Positions 49,437-59,216 of a stretch of 64,000 nucleotides of DNA are shown here, one piece after another (within the stretch, counting starts at the first letter, position 1; every line of letters begins with the position of its first letter). The notes below the pieces were generated by a model that saw only the letters and a list, made by a program, of their open reading frames with translations, searched no databases and was not told the origin of the DNA. A program made the translations under genes and the position numbers. The stretch is from Pseudoduganella lurida (GTDB lineage: Bacteria; Pseudomonadota; Gammaproteobacteria; Burkholderiales; Burkholderiaceae_D): contig NZ_VLLB01000003.1 of the NCBI RefSeq assembly GCF_007830455.1, forward strand, positions 62,001 to 126,000, given 5' to 3'.

Positions 49437-50120
49437 TCAGCGTCCGGGTTTCAGGGTGAAGGGGATGCTGCTTTCGAAGGAGATGGCCTCTTCCTTTTGG
49501 CCAGTACCTTGTTTGTTCCCGGCATGGTGGCGCTTCACGGGGCAGGCTTCGCCGGGGCGATGCAAGCCGACCGAATCGACCCCGCCACATCCAGTCAGGC
49601 TCCCGGTGGTAAAACTGGCCGCGATCGAAGTCAGAGGCAACTTTGCAGGACTGTTCTGGATCAGTTTTGCCAGTCTGGCGCTGAGTTTATCAAGGTCCTG
49701 TTTGATCTGATCGTTACGATGATCCGCGGCGCCCTTGCATTCCTTCGCAAGCGGCAACTGCAAATCGGTCAGGCGCTTGGCGACGACATCGTGATAGGTG
49801 ATGGGTTCATTGTCATCGTCGTAATCGTCCTGGTCCACAGCAGCCGTATGATTGCCTCGATGCGGCTGAACCCCGAGATAGCATGCCCCCTGAAGCGTGC
49901 ATGGGATGAAGGCGAGATTCATCAAGTTATTGATGTCATAGCCGAATTTTTCAATTTTCTTGCCCAGATTGGTGCGTTTCATACCCTCACCCGAAATGAG
50001 GTGATGGGCCTGCATTTTGACGCCGTGATGGCGGGGATGCGCTTTATTGTGTTCGATTGCAGTCTTGATGGTTTTCAAGTACTTGCTGTCCTTGGAGGAG
50101 TTGCCAAGTTTCAGGGGCAT
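49437..50120 (-). CDS. AHH-domain nuclease toxin module (C-terminal part of the effector)
   Basis: 227 codons from an ATG at 50120. Residues 38-40 are the AHH motif within GVKMQAHHLISGEG, the catalytic signature of AHH (HNH/endonuclease VII-like) toxins; KKIEKFGYDINNLMNLAFIP is the following conserved helix, and an HRGNH motif supplies a further histidine. It is in a different frame from the effector just upstream. Removing one T in CGTTGAC at about 50145 would join the two into one 641-residue protein, so this is most likely the separated toxin domain of the effector. Independent translation is possible: TGAGGA lies 8 bases before the ATG. Confidence 0.8.
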   Translation of the reverse strand: MPLKLGNSSKDSKYLKTIKTAIEHNKAHPRHHGVKMQAHHLISGEGMKRTNLGKKIEKFGYDINNLMNLAFIPCTLQGACYLGVQPHRGNHTAAVDQDDYDDDNEPITYHDVVAKRLTDLQLPLAKECKGAADHRNDQIKQDLDKLSARLAKLIQNSPAKLPLTSIAASFTTGSLTGCGGVDSVGLHRPGEACPVKRHHAGNKQGTGQKEEAISFESSIPFTLKPGR

Positions 50121-50142
50121 CAGGATTGTCCTCAATTTGCGG

Positions 50143-51363
50143 TCAACGGTACTCCACCGTGCCCGGCCGGAACCGCGGTGTCTCATGCTGCGTACTGCCG
50201 CACAGCCGGCATTTCTTGTCCCGCTTGATCGATTCCTTCTTTGCCTGCAATGTCGTCTTGGTCTGCCCGCGGACCACGAGATTCTTGCTGCGCGCCTGGA
50301 CCAGTTTCGCCCCCAGGGTGTGAAGCTCATCCACCGCGGTCGACAGGTCTTCCAGCGCGCGGGTGAACGACTGGATGGCGGCCGTTGCGCGCTTGATCTT
50401 GCGGTTCGCCGTGACCACTTTCGCGCTGCTGGCGGCGAAGCGGGCGACCAGCGTCGTGATGCGGGCCGCCGCCGCAGTGCCGGCACTGAGCAGTGCCGTG
50501 ACGATCAGCATCACCACCTCGATCATCAGGTAGGCGCCGCCCTTGCCGGCGGCATAGGCGTAGAAGTTGGGCGGAATGGCTTCGATCATCAGTCCCATAT
50601 AGGACAGGTAGCTGAGCACGCTGTCATGGTCGGCAATGATCTCCAGCACCACGGGAAAGTTCGGGTCGTTGCGGATTGCCTTGGCCAGCTTCGGATCGAT
50701 ATCCATCAGCACCGTGTCAACGAAGGCCTGGATCGGGCGTGGCTGCCCATTCGCGATGAGGACCGGCAGGTTCAGGATCGCGTCGCGGTGCTTGAAGATC
50801 TTGCGGGCCTTCTCCACGGTCTCGAGGACGGTATGGCCCGTGTCCTTCAGCGCCTGTCCCGCGTCGCGCAACTGCTGCAGTTGCTGCTGGCCGATTTCCT
50901 CCGCGCCGGCAGTGATGGCGCGCTGCCACCAGGCCCAGTTGTACAGCGTGTCTTCCGGGTGCTCGATGTGCTTGTTCAGCTCTTTCTGCAGCAGGCCGTA
51001 GCGACGCGATGCGTAGCTGCCCAGGCGGTCATAGGCCGTGCTGGCGGCATCCTTCACCTTGCCGCCGAGGTCCGTCCACAGCTTTGCCGAAAACAGTTCC
51101 ATCTGGTCGTCGAGCCAGTCGGCGCCGCCGGCATTCAGGCCTTCCCGGGCACTGGTGAGATAGGCGGTCGCCGGATCGCTGTCCCACTGCGCCTGGAATT
51201 CGCTCATTTCGTCGGTCAGCGTCAGGTAGGCCGCGTGCAGCCGCTGGACGATGATCTCGCGGTCCTCGTAGATTTCGCGTTCGGTGACGGTGGTGGTGGT
51301 GGTCACGAGGACCGCACCGTCCTTGGTGGCTTGCAGCCGTTTGGTTTCGGATGTTCCGGTCAT
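50143..51363 (-). CDS. Type VI effector, N-terminal part (frameshifted from its toxin domain)
   Basis: 406 residues, starting at an ATG that overlaps the vgrG stop (ATGA). It opens with a Thr-rich stretch (VLVTTTTTVTEREIYEDREI), a mainly helical middle (WAWWQRAITAGAEEIGQQQLQQL) and a hydrophobic pair (AYLMIEVVMLIVTALLSAG) like the membrane or chaperone-binding region of VgrG-linked effectors. A CxxC cluster (KKCRLCG) near the end usually precedes a C-terminal toxin. Translation ends early at a TGA (50143-50145), whereas frame -1 continues into the AHH nuclease. Total length 51363-49437 is one base more than a multiple of three. Confidence 0.8.
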   Translation of the reverse strand: MTGTSETKRLQATKDGAVLVTTTTTVTEREIYEDREIIVQRLHAAYLTLTDEMSEFQAQWDSDPATAYLTSAREGLNAGGADWLDDQMELFSAKLWTDLGGKVKDAASTAYDRLGSYASRRYGLLQKELNKHIEHPEDTLYNWAWWQRAITAGAEEIGQQQLQQLRDAGQALKDTGHTVLETVEKARKIFKHRDAILNLPVLIANGQPRPIQAFVDTVLMDIDPKLAKAIRNDPNFPVVLEIIADHDSVLSYLSYMGLMIEAIPPNFYAYAAGKGGAYLMIEVVMLIVTALLSAGTAAAARITTLVARFAASSAKVVTANRKIKRATAAIQSFTRALEDLSTAVDELHTLGAKLVQARSKNLVVRGQTKTTLQAKKESIKRDKKCRLCGSTQHETPRFRPGTVEYR

Positions 51364-54310
51364 GTCTTTTTCGGTGACTGGTTGATGGGCACCTTGTCCG
51401 CCAGCGTGCTGCCATCGACCTTGAACTGCAGGCCCTGCACTGGCCACGGCGTATTCCATGCATCGTCGTACTGCGCTTCCAGTTCGACCCAGGTGTTCTC
51501 GGCGCGGGGCATCACGGGCATCACGTAATCGGTCCGGGCCGGCCCGTCGAAATGCTTCCTGCCGGCGTGGATGGTGATCTTGCCCGGCGCCTGCACGGTG
51601 ATGTTGCCGCCCTCGATCGTGATGTTCGCGCCGCCCGCCGTCGACAGGCTGATGCTACTGGCGGTGGCCCAGTCCACATGGGCATTCGCGCTGATCACGT
51701 TCACGTCGTCGCGCGCCTGGACTTTCAGTGTGTCCGACTGTGCCTGGATGTCGATCGCGTCGCGCGCGGCGGTCAGCTGGACGCCGATGCCCTCGTCGCC
51801 CGCCGCCACGGCGCCACCCAGCACGCCGATGGCCTGGCCGGTATGCATGCGCATCTGCGCGCCGCCGATGAACTGGGTGTCGGCGCCGCTCATCAGCGCG
51901 ATCGTCTCGCCACTGGCCAGCTGCACCGCCCCGCCGGCCGTCACCGCCAGGCCGGCCTGCGCGCTGACCGCGATGAGCTGGTCCGTCACGTGCGGCAGCT
52001 GGCCATCTCCAGGCGCGGTTTTCTTCTCCTTCGCATCCGCCTGCGCCGCATCGAGTCCGGTGTCGGCCACCATGCCGGACAGCGCTGTCAGCGTCGCCTG
52101 CAGCGGCGCGGCCTTCGCATCGAGCATGCTGCTGCCGACCTTTGCCGGACCGAGGTGGCTGGCCAGTGCGACTGTCTCGTGCGTTGTCGCGGCGGTGCTG
52201 AAGGTTTCGGCCAGCTTCACCGCCTGTTTCAGCAGCGCGATGCCGGGGGCGTTGTCGCCGGCCGGGTCGCGCGCCTCGGCGCCGTGGCTGGCCCGGTAGC
52301 TGGAGAGCAGCAGACCGGCGCCCGCGCGTACGGCGCCATACGCATCGGTGCGCAGCTCCGCGCCCTGGCCGCGCAGGCTGCCGCGGTAGTTGTCCGCGCT
52401 GTGGATCAGGTGGCCCAGGTTCAGCTCCGTGGCGGCGTGCGTGGAGCGCAGCTGCACGCGGCCCTGCGCGTCGGTATCGTCGAACAGCAGCTGGTTGTAG
52501 CCGGCGCCGCCGAACTCCTTGGTGCGCACGCCCCATTGTGTGGCGCCATTGCGGTGCCCGGCATCGTCGCCGGACGCGCCGTGCCACACGGGGCTGTTGC
52601 CGCCGGCGAGATTGCCCTGCGCGGAGACCGTGTGGTCGGCAGCCGACGCAAAGGGTGACGACGCAAAGGGTGACGACGACGGGGACGCTACCGGCTGTCC
52701 GCCCGGGGTAGGCTCGATGCCGCCTTCGCCCTGGCCGTTGTAGAGCGTGCCGACGACGATCGGCCGGTCGATATCGTTCTCGATGAACTGCACCAGCACC
52801 TCCTGGCCGATGCGGGGCAGGAACTGGCTGCCCATGCCGCCGCCGGCCGTGCGCTGCGCCACGCGCACCCAGCACGTGGCATCGCCCTGGTCCTGCCAGT
52901 GGAAGCGGATGCGGATGCGCCCCAGCGCATCGCAGTACAGTTCATCGGCGCCGGCCGGTCCTCGCCGTTCGCGCCGATCACGATGGCCGATTGCGTGCCG
53001 TGCGCGGTGGGCCGGGGATGATTGCGGCCGTCGCTGCCGGGCAGTTCGGGGCGCCAGGGCACATCGGCGGGAACCGCCTCGAAGACATTCGCGTAACCGC
53101 TGCCGCGCGCCTGTTCGATGACCAGCGCCAGGTCGCCAGGCGGCACGGTGGCGTCGTACAGGGATTCCTGCAGCAGTTCCGGGATGGGGCCGAACAGCTC
53201 GGCCAGGCCCTGCACGACCGGCGCGGGCAGGTTGTTCACGCCAACGCTCGTCACGCGCAGCACGGTGTACGACAGGGGGGCATCGCCGGCGCCGGCCAGC
53301 GGCCCCTGCGTGACATCGACCCGCGTGCCGGCTGCCAGCGTGCGGACGGTGGAGCGGCCCCGCCACTGGTGGCTGCGCGCCTCGCGGGCCTGCGTCTGCA
53401 GGGTGGCGTAGTGCCGGGCATGGGCAGCGGTGGCAAAGGCATACTGGCCCGGCATGTCGTAGCTCTCCAGCGCCGGCAGCTTGCCGAACTGCTCGCGGGA
53501 CGGCACGCTGGCCGTCACCGCCTGCTTGGCCTTGTAGTCGTAGCTGAGCAGGGTGGTGAGCGTGGCCGTGACGCGGCGGTGGGCCTGCAGCGCCTGGATG
53601 GTGTCGCTGCTTTCCAGCGCGCGCGCACCATGGAAGCGGATGCCGCCGCCGGCAGCGCTGCTGGCATCCGCGGGCACCGCCAGCGGCGACGTGCTGTCGG
53701 CGAACAGCACGACACGCCGGCCTTCTTCCGTCTCCTCGTAGCGCCAGGCCAGGCCTTCCTCGGTCAGCAGGCGCAGCACGAAATCGAAATCGGATTCGCG
53801 GTACTGGCAGCAGTAGCTGCGCGCCGGCACCTCGGCCAGGAAGGCCTGCACCTCGTCGCTCCAGCGCCAGCGTGCCAGCGGCTCGTAACTGGCGAAGACG
53901 GCATCGACGATGTCGACGACGGTCAGGTCCTGCCATACCCGGCTGTTGCGCACCTGCGTCAGGCGCCACAGCCAGGGCGTGAGCCGCACACGGTAGCGGG
54001 CCAGGCCGCCTTCGCTGCCGAGCATGGCCGCTTCCGTGATATCGCCGGTGAACGCGGTGCGCGTGCCGTCCGCCAGGGTGACTTCCAGGCTGGCCGTCTC
54101 GCCCAGCAGGGCGTCCAGATCCACATGGGCACTGGTGGAGAGCACGATCACATCGCGCGCGCCGACATCCTGCACGGCGTCGTCCGCGCAGAAGGCTTCC
54201 ACCAGCAGGTCGGACACTGCACTGTCTGCCGGTGAGGTCAGCGCATACAGTCTTGTCGTACTGGAGAACTGCGCCAGCGACGTAACAATGGTCCGTACCG
54301 TTTGTGCCAT
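51360..54310 (-). pseudogene. vgrG: Type VI secretion spike protein VgrG, single-base frameshift
   Basis: The gene encodes a complete VgrG in two frames. The first part (54310 to ~52955) has FCADDAVQDVGARDV, RLTPWLWRLTQVRNSRVWQD and ESDFDFVLRLLTEEGLAWRYE (gp27-like hub), then QSAIVIGANGEDR. The second part continues GADELYCDALGRIRIRFHWQ, MGSQFLPRIGQEVLVQF and RPIVVGTLYNG (gp5 OB-fold), a DUF2345-type beta-helix and a C-terminal extension. The join needs one extra base in GGACCGGCCGGCGCC near 52955; total length 2951 is one short of 984 codons. VgrG tips the T6SS needle and carries the downstream effector. No other T6SS structural gene is in the window. Mutation or sequencing error cannot be told apart here. 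Confidence 0.85.
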
Positions 54311-54551
54311 GGATAGATATAAAAATGCTAACTTGCCGGCAGTATATTCGCTTATTCCTGGCCGCAGAGCACGAATATGACGTTGGATAACATCGTTTGA
54401 AATGCGCCACCAAGAACCGGCAGCGCACCAAATTCAATCATCGCGGTGAGCGGAACACGGCAATACCGTCCGTCCGAGGCGTAAAAGCGCTAATCAGTCT
54501 GGCATAAACCTTGCTCAGAAGTTTCTTTTTTATTTGCCACTAAGAATAATC

Positions 54552-57122
54552 ATGTCCACCGCTCCCAGTGAGGTTACCCATCCACTGCGCCGCATGCTGC
54601 CTCACATGCTGCATGTCACCGAGAATCGTGAAACGTTGAAGTCGCTGGAGTCCGTCTGGGACGTGCTGAACCTGCTGGGGCAGCTGTCCGGCACCACGAC
54701 CGAAATGGGCGACACCAAATCCGCCTTCGCCAGCCTCACCGCCAGCCTGCTGCACAACCTGGCGCTCACCACCTACAACAAGCGCGTGCAGGAAATCGCC
54801 GCGCAGGCGCAGGTTGCCATCGATATCCTCGTGCGCAACCTGTATGAACGTACGGCCGACATCGGCTTCCTCGCCATGGACGACACCCTGCGCGATTTCG
54901 CCGCGGCGGAATTGGCCGGCGGGTCCCCGCACCGCGCGGAAATGGTGGAGCGCCTGCAGTCCTACGTGCGCCTGTACTCGGTCTACCGGGACGTGATCCT
55001 GGTATCGCCGTCCGGCCAGGTACTGGCGCGTCTGCCGGACGGGCCGCAGGTCGAATCGATCCAGGATCCCCTGCTGGACGAGGTTCTCGCCAGCAGCGCG
55101 CCCTACACCGAAGCGGCGGTACGCAACGACCTGTTCCCCGGCGAATCGCGCAACCTGCTGTATGGCACGCGCGTGCTGCATGAGGATGGCACCGTGCTGG
55201 GCGCCCTGTTCCTGTGCTTCGACTTCGAAAACGAAACTAACCGGATCTTCCAGGGGCTGTGCCGCGACGGCGACTGGAGCGTCATCACGCTGCTCGACGA
55301 CGAGAACCGTGTCATTGCCAGCAGCGACCCCTGGCAGGTCGCGCCGGGCGCCGTCATCGCCGCACCCTATGGCGACGGCCACCTGACGCGCTTCGCCGGC
55401 GCGAGCTACCTGACCGCGCGTCACGCGGCACAGGGCTTCCAGGGCTACATGGGGCCGGCGGGATGGAGTGCGCTGGTGCTGGTGCCGCTGGCGATGGCGT
55501 TCGAACAGGGCGGGGACGATGACGACGCCGAGGCTGCAGCGGGCACGGATGCGGCGCTCGTGCGCGCCATCCTGCGCAACGGCACCACCTTCTCGCCCAC
55601 GCTCCAGGCGATCCCCGCGCAGGCCGATGCGATCCAGAAGGAGCTGAACCGCTCCGTGTGGAACGCCAATGTGCGCCAGAGTGCCGCGCAAAAAGTCGCA
55701 GTCAATGCCGCGCTCAATCCCGCCTTCTCGAAGGTGCTGCTGGCCGAGATCGTGCGCACCGGCACGCGCATGAAGGAAGTGTTCACGCGGTCGATCAACG
55801 ACCTGCAGACCATGACGGTCCGCTCGCAGCTGGACGACTGCCAGTTCCACGCTGCGCTGGCGATGAACATCCTGGACCGCAACCTGTACGAGCGGGCCAA
55901 CGACTGCCGCTGGTGGGCGCTGGACCCGCTGCTGCGCGGCCTGCTGGCGGCCACCGACGCCCCGGAGCGCGAAGCGCAGCTGGGCGCCCGCCTGGCCGCC
56001 ATCAACGCGCTGTATTCGGTGTACGACAGCCTGCTGCTGTTCGATGCCGCCGGCGTGGTGCTGGCCACCTCACGTCCCGAGCTGGCGCCGCTGGTCGGGC
56101 GCCAGCTCGATGCCGGCTGGTGCGCCAGGGCGCTGGCGGTGCAGGACGACAGCTACGTCGTTTCAGCATTCGCCGCCACCGATCTGTATGGCGGCCGCCC
56201 GACCTACATCTACAGCGCGCCACTGCACAATGATGGCGGCAAGGCCAGCGGCGGCATTGCCGCGGTCTTCGACAGCGCGCCGCAACTGGAAGCCGTGCTG
56301 TCCGCGGGCTTGCCCCGTTCGGCCGGCGCCTTCGCGCTGTTCATCGATGCGGACGACAATGTGGTCGCCTCGACCGATGCGAACCGTGCTGCCGGCCACA
56401 AGGCAGGACTGCCCGCGGAACTACGCGCCGCGGCGCTGGAGGGCGGCGCGGCGCAGCTCATCGCACTGGACGGCCAGGTGCTCGCGGTGGGCGGACGGGG
56501 TTCTTCCGGCTACCGCGAATACCGCGGCACCGAAGGCCGCGCCGGACAGCGTTTGCTGGCGCTGGTGTGCGTGCCCTTGTGCGCCAACGATGGCCAGCAT
56601 GACGAGGTTGCCGTCATCGAGGATGCCGCCTTCGTCGCCGGCACCGTGCGGCCCGCATCCGCCGCGGCAGCGCAAGACACGATCGACATCGCCAGCTTCT
56701 ACGTCGGCTCCTATCTGCTCGGCGTGCCGGCAGCGGCCGTGGTGGAAGCGATCCCGTTCGGCGGCGTGGTGCGCCTGCCGAACGCCTCGGACAAGCTGTG
56801 CGGCGCCACCATCTACCAGGGCAGCACGATGCTGCTGTACGACCTGCACAGGGCACTGGGCGTGCCGGCCCGCGGCAAGCGCGAGGACATGCTGACCGTC
56901 GTGCTGCAGGGCGCGGGAGGGCGCAAGTTCGGCATCCTCGTCGAACGGCTGGGCGGTATCCCGGTGGTACCGGTGGCCGACATCGCGCCGGTCAGCAATG
57001 TATTCGTCGGCATCACGCCGATCCTGGCTTCGGTGGTGAAGTCGCATGGCGGTCCCGGTGGCACGGCGCTGACCCTGCTGGCGGTCGAGAAGATCGCCGA
57101 GATGCTGAACCAGGCGGCGTAG
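54552..57122 (+). CDS. Soluble double-Cache protein with C-terminal CheW domain
   Basis: 856 residues without a clear membrane helix. Two similar halves each have a helical lead and a Cache-like sensor: AIDILVRNLYERTADIGFLAMDD...YSVYRDVILVSPSGQVLARL, and LAMNILDRNLYERANDCRWWALD...YSVYDSLLLFDAAGVVLATS. The C-terminus (~705-850) is a CheW domain: IASFYVGSYLLGVPAAAVVEAI, LCGATIYQGSTMLLYDL, GILVERLGGIPVV. Cache domains are usually periplasmic, so a cytoplasmic tandem pair on CheW is unusual. It may couple internal ligands to the chemotaxis kinase array. ATG 54552 is preferred over a TTG six codons upstream. Divergent from vgrG; the 241-base gap between them is AT-rich and shows no gene. Confidence 0.85.
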   Translation: MSTAPSEVTHPLRRMLPHMLHVTENRETLKSLESVWDVLNLLGQLSGTTTEMGDTKSAFASLTASLLHNLALTTYNKRVQEIAAQAQVAIDILVRNLYERTADIGFLAMDDTLRDFAAAELAGGSPHRAEMVERLQSYVRLYSVYRDVILVSPSGQVLARLPDGPQVESIQDPLLDEVLASSAPYTEAAVRNDLFPGESRNLLYGTRVLHEDGTVLGALFLCFDFENETNRIFQGLCRDGDWSVITLLDDENRVIASSDPWQVAPGAVIAAPYGDGHLTRFAGASYLTARHAAQGFQGYMGPAGWSALVLVPLAMAFEQGGDDDDAEAAAGTDAALVRAILRNGTTFSPTLQAIPAQADAIQKELNRSVWNANVRQSAAQKVAVNAALNPAFSKVLLAEIVRTGTRMKEVFTRSINDLQTMTVRSQLDDCQFHAALAMNILDRNLYERANDCRWWALDPLLRGLLAATDAPEREAQLGARLAAINALYSVYDSLLLFDAAGVVLATSRPELAPLVGRQLDAGWCARALAVQDDSYVVSAFAATDLYGGRPTYIYSAPLHNDGGKASGGIAAVFDSAPQLEAVLSAGLPRSAGAFALFIDADDNVVASTDANRAAGHKAGLPAELRAAALEGGAAQLIALDGQVLAVGGRGSSGYREYRGTEGRAGQRLLALVCVPLCANDGQHDEVAVIEDAAFVAGTVRPASAAAAQDTIDIASFYVGSYLLGVPAAAVVEAIPFGGVVRLPNASDKLCGATIYQGSTMLLYDLHRALGVPARGKREDMLTVVLQGAGGRKFGILVERLGGIPVVPVADIAPVSNVFVGITPILASVVKSHGGPGGTALTLLAVEKIAEMLNQAA

Positions 57123-57162
57123 GCCAGGCAACGCCAGGGGCGTTACTCCGGGCCTGGTGCTC

Positions 57163-57723
57163 TCAAGTCAATCGCTTCCCCGCCGCGCAAGCCTGCATCA
57201 GCTGCTCGAGCCGCTTGCTGCGCGTCTCCTCGCGCCGGGCCTTCGTGATCCAGTGGAGGAGGGTTTTGCGGTAGCAGGGCGGCGCGGCCTGGAAGTAAGC
57301 CCAGGCCGCCGCATCGCGCTGGAAGCGTTCGCGCTCGGCATCGAGCAGCTCCGGCACGTCGCTGCGCTCGTGGGCATAGATGCCGGACTTCGCCTCGCTG
57401 CGCAGTGCGAAAGCGGCTTCGCCCGCCGCTGTCATTTTCCCCGCGGCGCGCAGCTGGTCCATCTTGGCGATGTTCACCATGCTCCAGATGGAGGAGGCCT
57501 TGCGCGGCGTGAAGCGGATCGAATACGTCAGGTCATCGATGCGGTTGCGGCGACCGTCGATCCAGCCAAAGCACAACGCTTCATCGACCGAGTCGGACCA
57601 GCTCATGCAGGGCCGGCCCGAGCCGACCTTGTGGAAGCCGACCAGCAGCTCGGTGGCGCTGGCAGCATGCTTTGCGAGCCAGGCGCGGAAGGCGTGGGCA
57701 TCGGCGAAAAAAGTGGGCGTCAT
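57163..57723 (-). CDS. YdeI/OmpD-associated family protein
   Basis: A 186-residue protein. It starts TPTFFADAHAFRAWLAKHAASATELLVGFHKVGSG, typical of the YdeI family. WSDSVDEALCFGWIDGRRNRID, YSIRFTPRKASSIWSMVNI, and the C-terminal bacteriocin-protection-like domain (AWAYFQAAPPCYRKTLLHWITKARREETRSKRLEQL) follow. Family members are small cytosolic proteins linked to resistance to membrane-active peptides or to general stress; no biochemical activity is established. An ATG three codons upstream is an alternative start. Convergent with the Cache-CheW gene, 40 bases apart. Confidence 0.88.
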   Translation of the reverse strand: MTPTFFADAHAFRAWLAKHAASATELLVGFHKVGSGRPCMSWSDSVDEALCFGWIDGRRNRIDDLTYSIRFTPRKASSIWSMVNIAKMDQLRAAGKMTAAGEAAFALRSEAKSGIYAHERSDVPELLDAERERFQRDAAAWAYFQAAPPCYRKTLLHWITKARREETRSKRLEQLMQACAAGKRLT

Positions 57724-57810
57724 GCCGGCCATTATGCCGGCAGCAGTTTTCTCAGCGCGCAGGAAAGAGCACGCGAGCGTCCATGGTTCCAGTCGGGCAG
57801 GATCGCGTCG

Positions 57811-58914
57811 TTACGCTGCCGCCGGGAACTGCAAAATGAACGAGCTACCCTCGTTCTCGCCGGCGCTCAATGCGGTGACCTTGCCGCCATGGAGCTCGGC
57901 AAGCTTGCTCACCAGCGTCAGCCCGAGGCCCAGGCCGCTCTTCTTGCGATCGCTGGTGGGATCGATCTGCTTGTAGCGTTCGAAGATGCCGGCCAGATGT
58001 TCCGCGGCGATGCCGATGCCGTTATCGGCCACGGTCACGAGCACGGCGCCGTTACTGTTTTCCACGCTGACCTGGATGGTGCCTTCGTCGTGCGTGTAGC
58101 GGCCGGCATTGCCCACCAGGTTGCCGACCGCCTGGATCAGCCGCGCACGATCGCCATGGACCACGCAGGGATCGGGAGCCAGGTTCATGACGAGCGTGTG
58201 GCGTTTGGCGCTCAGTAGCGGCTGCACCTGCTCGATCGCTTCCGCGACGACGGCGCGCATATCCACCGGTTCGCGTTTCAGCGCCACTTCGCCCCGTGCG
58301 ACACGGTCCAGGTCGACAAGGTCCTCCACCAGTGTGCTCATGTGCAGGCTCTGGCGGGACACGACCTGGCCCAGCTGCAGCAGGCGCGGATCGTCCCGCA
58401 CCGACATCTGGAGCATGTTCACGGCCATGCTGGCAGCGGACAGGGGATTGCGCAGCTCGTGGGCCAGCAGTACCAGGAATTCATCCTTGCGGCGATCGGC
58501 TTCCCGGAGCGCTTCCTGCGCCATGTGCAACTCCGTGATGTCGCGCGAGATCGCCATGATCTCCTTGACGGCCCCCTGCGTGTCCAGGACCGGGGTCACC
58601 GCAACATCCCACCAGCGGGGCGCGCCCCTGGCGGTCGGACAGAAGGCAACGAACTGCGAACGCTCGCCGCGCGCAGCCTGCATGACCGACCGTGCGACCA
58701 GCTCGCGCGATTCGTCGGGCCAGAGGGTGTCCCAGCTCGTTCGTAAAAGCGCCGACGCATCCGCCAGCTCCAGCACCTCCACCGCACCGGGATTGACCTT
58801 CTGGATCAGGCCATCGAGGTCGATGATCTTGATGCAGTCCATGCTGCGCTCGAACAGCTGGACATCCAGTTCGCCAGCGAAGGAAACATAGGTTCTGCAT
58901 TGATCATTCAACAT
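57811..58914 (-). CDS. Soluble PAS histidine kinase
   Basis: 367 residues, no membrane segment. One PAS domain (~18-130; FERSMDCIKIIDLDGLIQKVNPGAVEVL, WWDVAVTPVLD) is followed by HisKA with H152 in LLAHELRNPLSAASMAVNML. The ATPase has NLVGNAGRYT, DNGIGIAAEHLAGIFERY, SGLGLGLTLVSKLAELHGG and ends FILQFPAAA. No receiver is fused and none is adjacent on the same strand, so its partner is unknown; the single-domain regulator at 62472 is a candidate. It is divergent from another soluble kinase, with a 302-base gap. Confidence 0.88.
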   Translation of the reverse strand: MLNDQCRTYVSFAGELDVQLFERSMDCIKIIDLDGLIQKVNPGAVEVLELADASALLRTSWDTLWPDESRELVARSVMQAARGERSQFVAFCPTARGAPRWWDVAVTPVLDTQGAVKEIMAISRDITELHMAQEALREADRRKDEFLVLLAHELRNPLSAASMAVNMLQMSVRDDPRLLQLGQVVSRQSLHMSTLVEDLVDLDRVARGEVALKREPVDMRAVVAEAIEQVQPLLSAKRHTLVMNLAPDPCVVHGDRARLIQAVGNLVGNAGRYTHDEGTIQVSVENSNGAVLVTVADNGIGIAAEHLAGIFERYKQIDPTSDRKKSGLGLGLTLVSKLAELHGGKVTALSAGENEGSSFILQFPAAA

Positions 58915-59216
58915 ATTTTGGCTTGTTTGCGACGGGAATTAACGGGACGGAGGAATCTGGTGGCGCGATGCGAAAGCACAAGGCCATTGCGCTGACGACT
59001 GATAACGGAGGGAATTCAGGACTGCACAGGGCATTGCCTGAAAGGCAACCTTGTTGGTGAAAATATACAAGCTAGACATGGTAGCAGTTATCGGCCGAGC
59101 GAGCTGGCAGCACCCGCCAAAAAGTGACTCGGCGACGCGAATTTTTCACATTGTTGTAGCCCGGACCAGCCAATGCGCTACTCTAGACGTGCCGATCCCA
59201 CTTTTCCGATGAATTG
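58915..59216. other. Intergenic region between divergent histidine kinases
   Basis: 302 bases holding the two divergent promoters. AT-rich patches at 59050-59080 and 59135-59160 are the likeliest promoter sites, but no confident -35/-10 pair, operator or gene was seen. Confidence 0.5.

Noticed and set aside
45881..54310. Prophage or insertion sequence carrying the island
   Set aside because: No integrase, transposase, phage structural gene, terminal repeat or target duplication was seen; VgrG belongs to a type VI system and the tRNA is 8 kb away.
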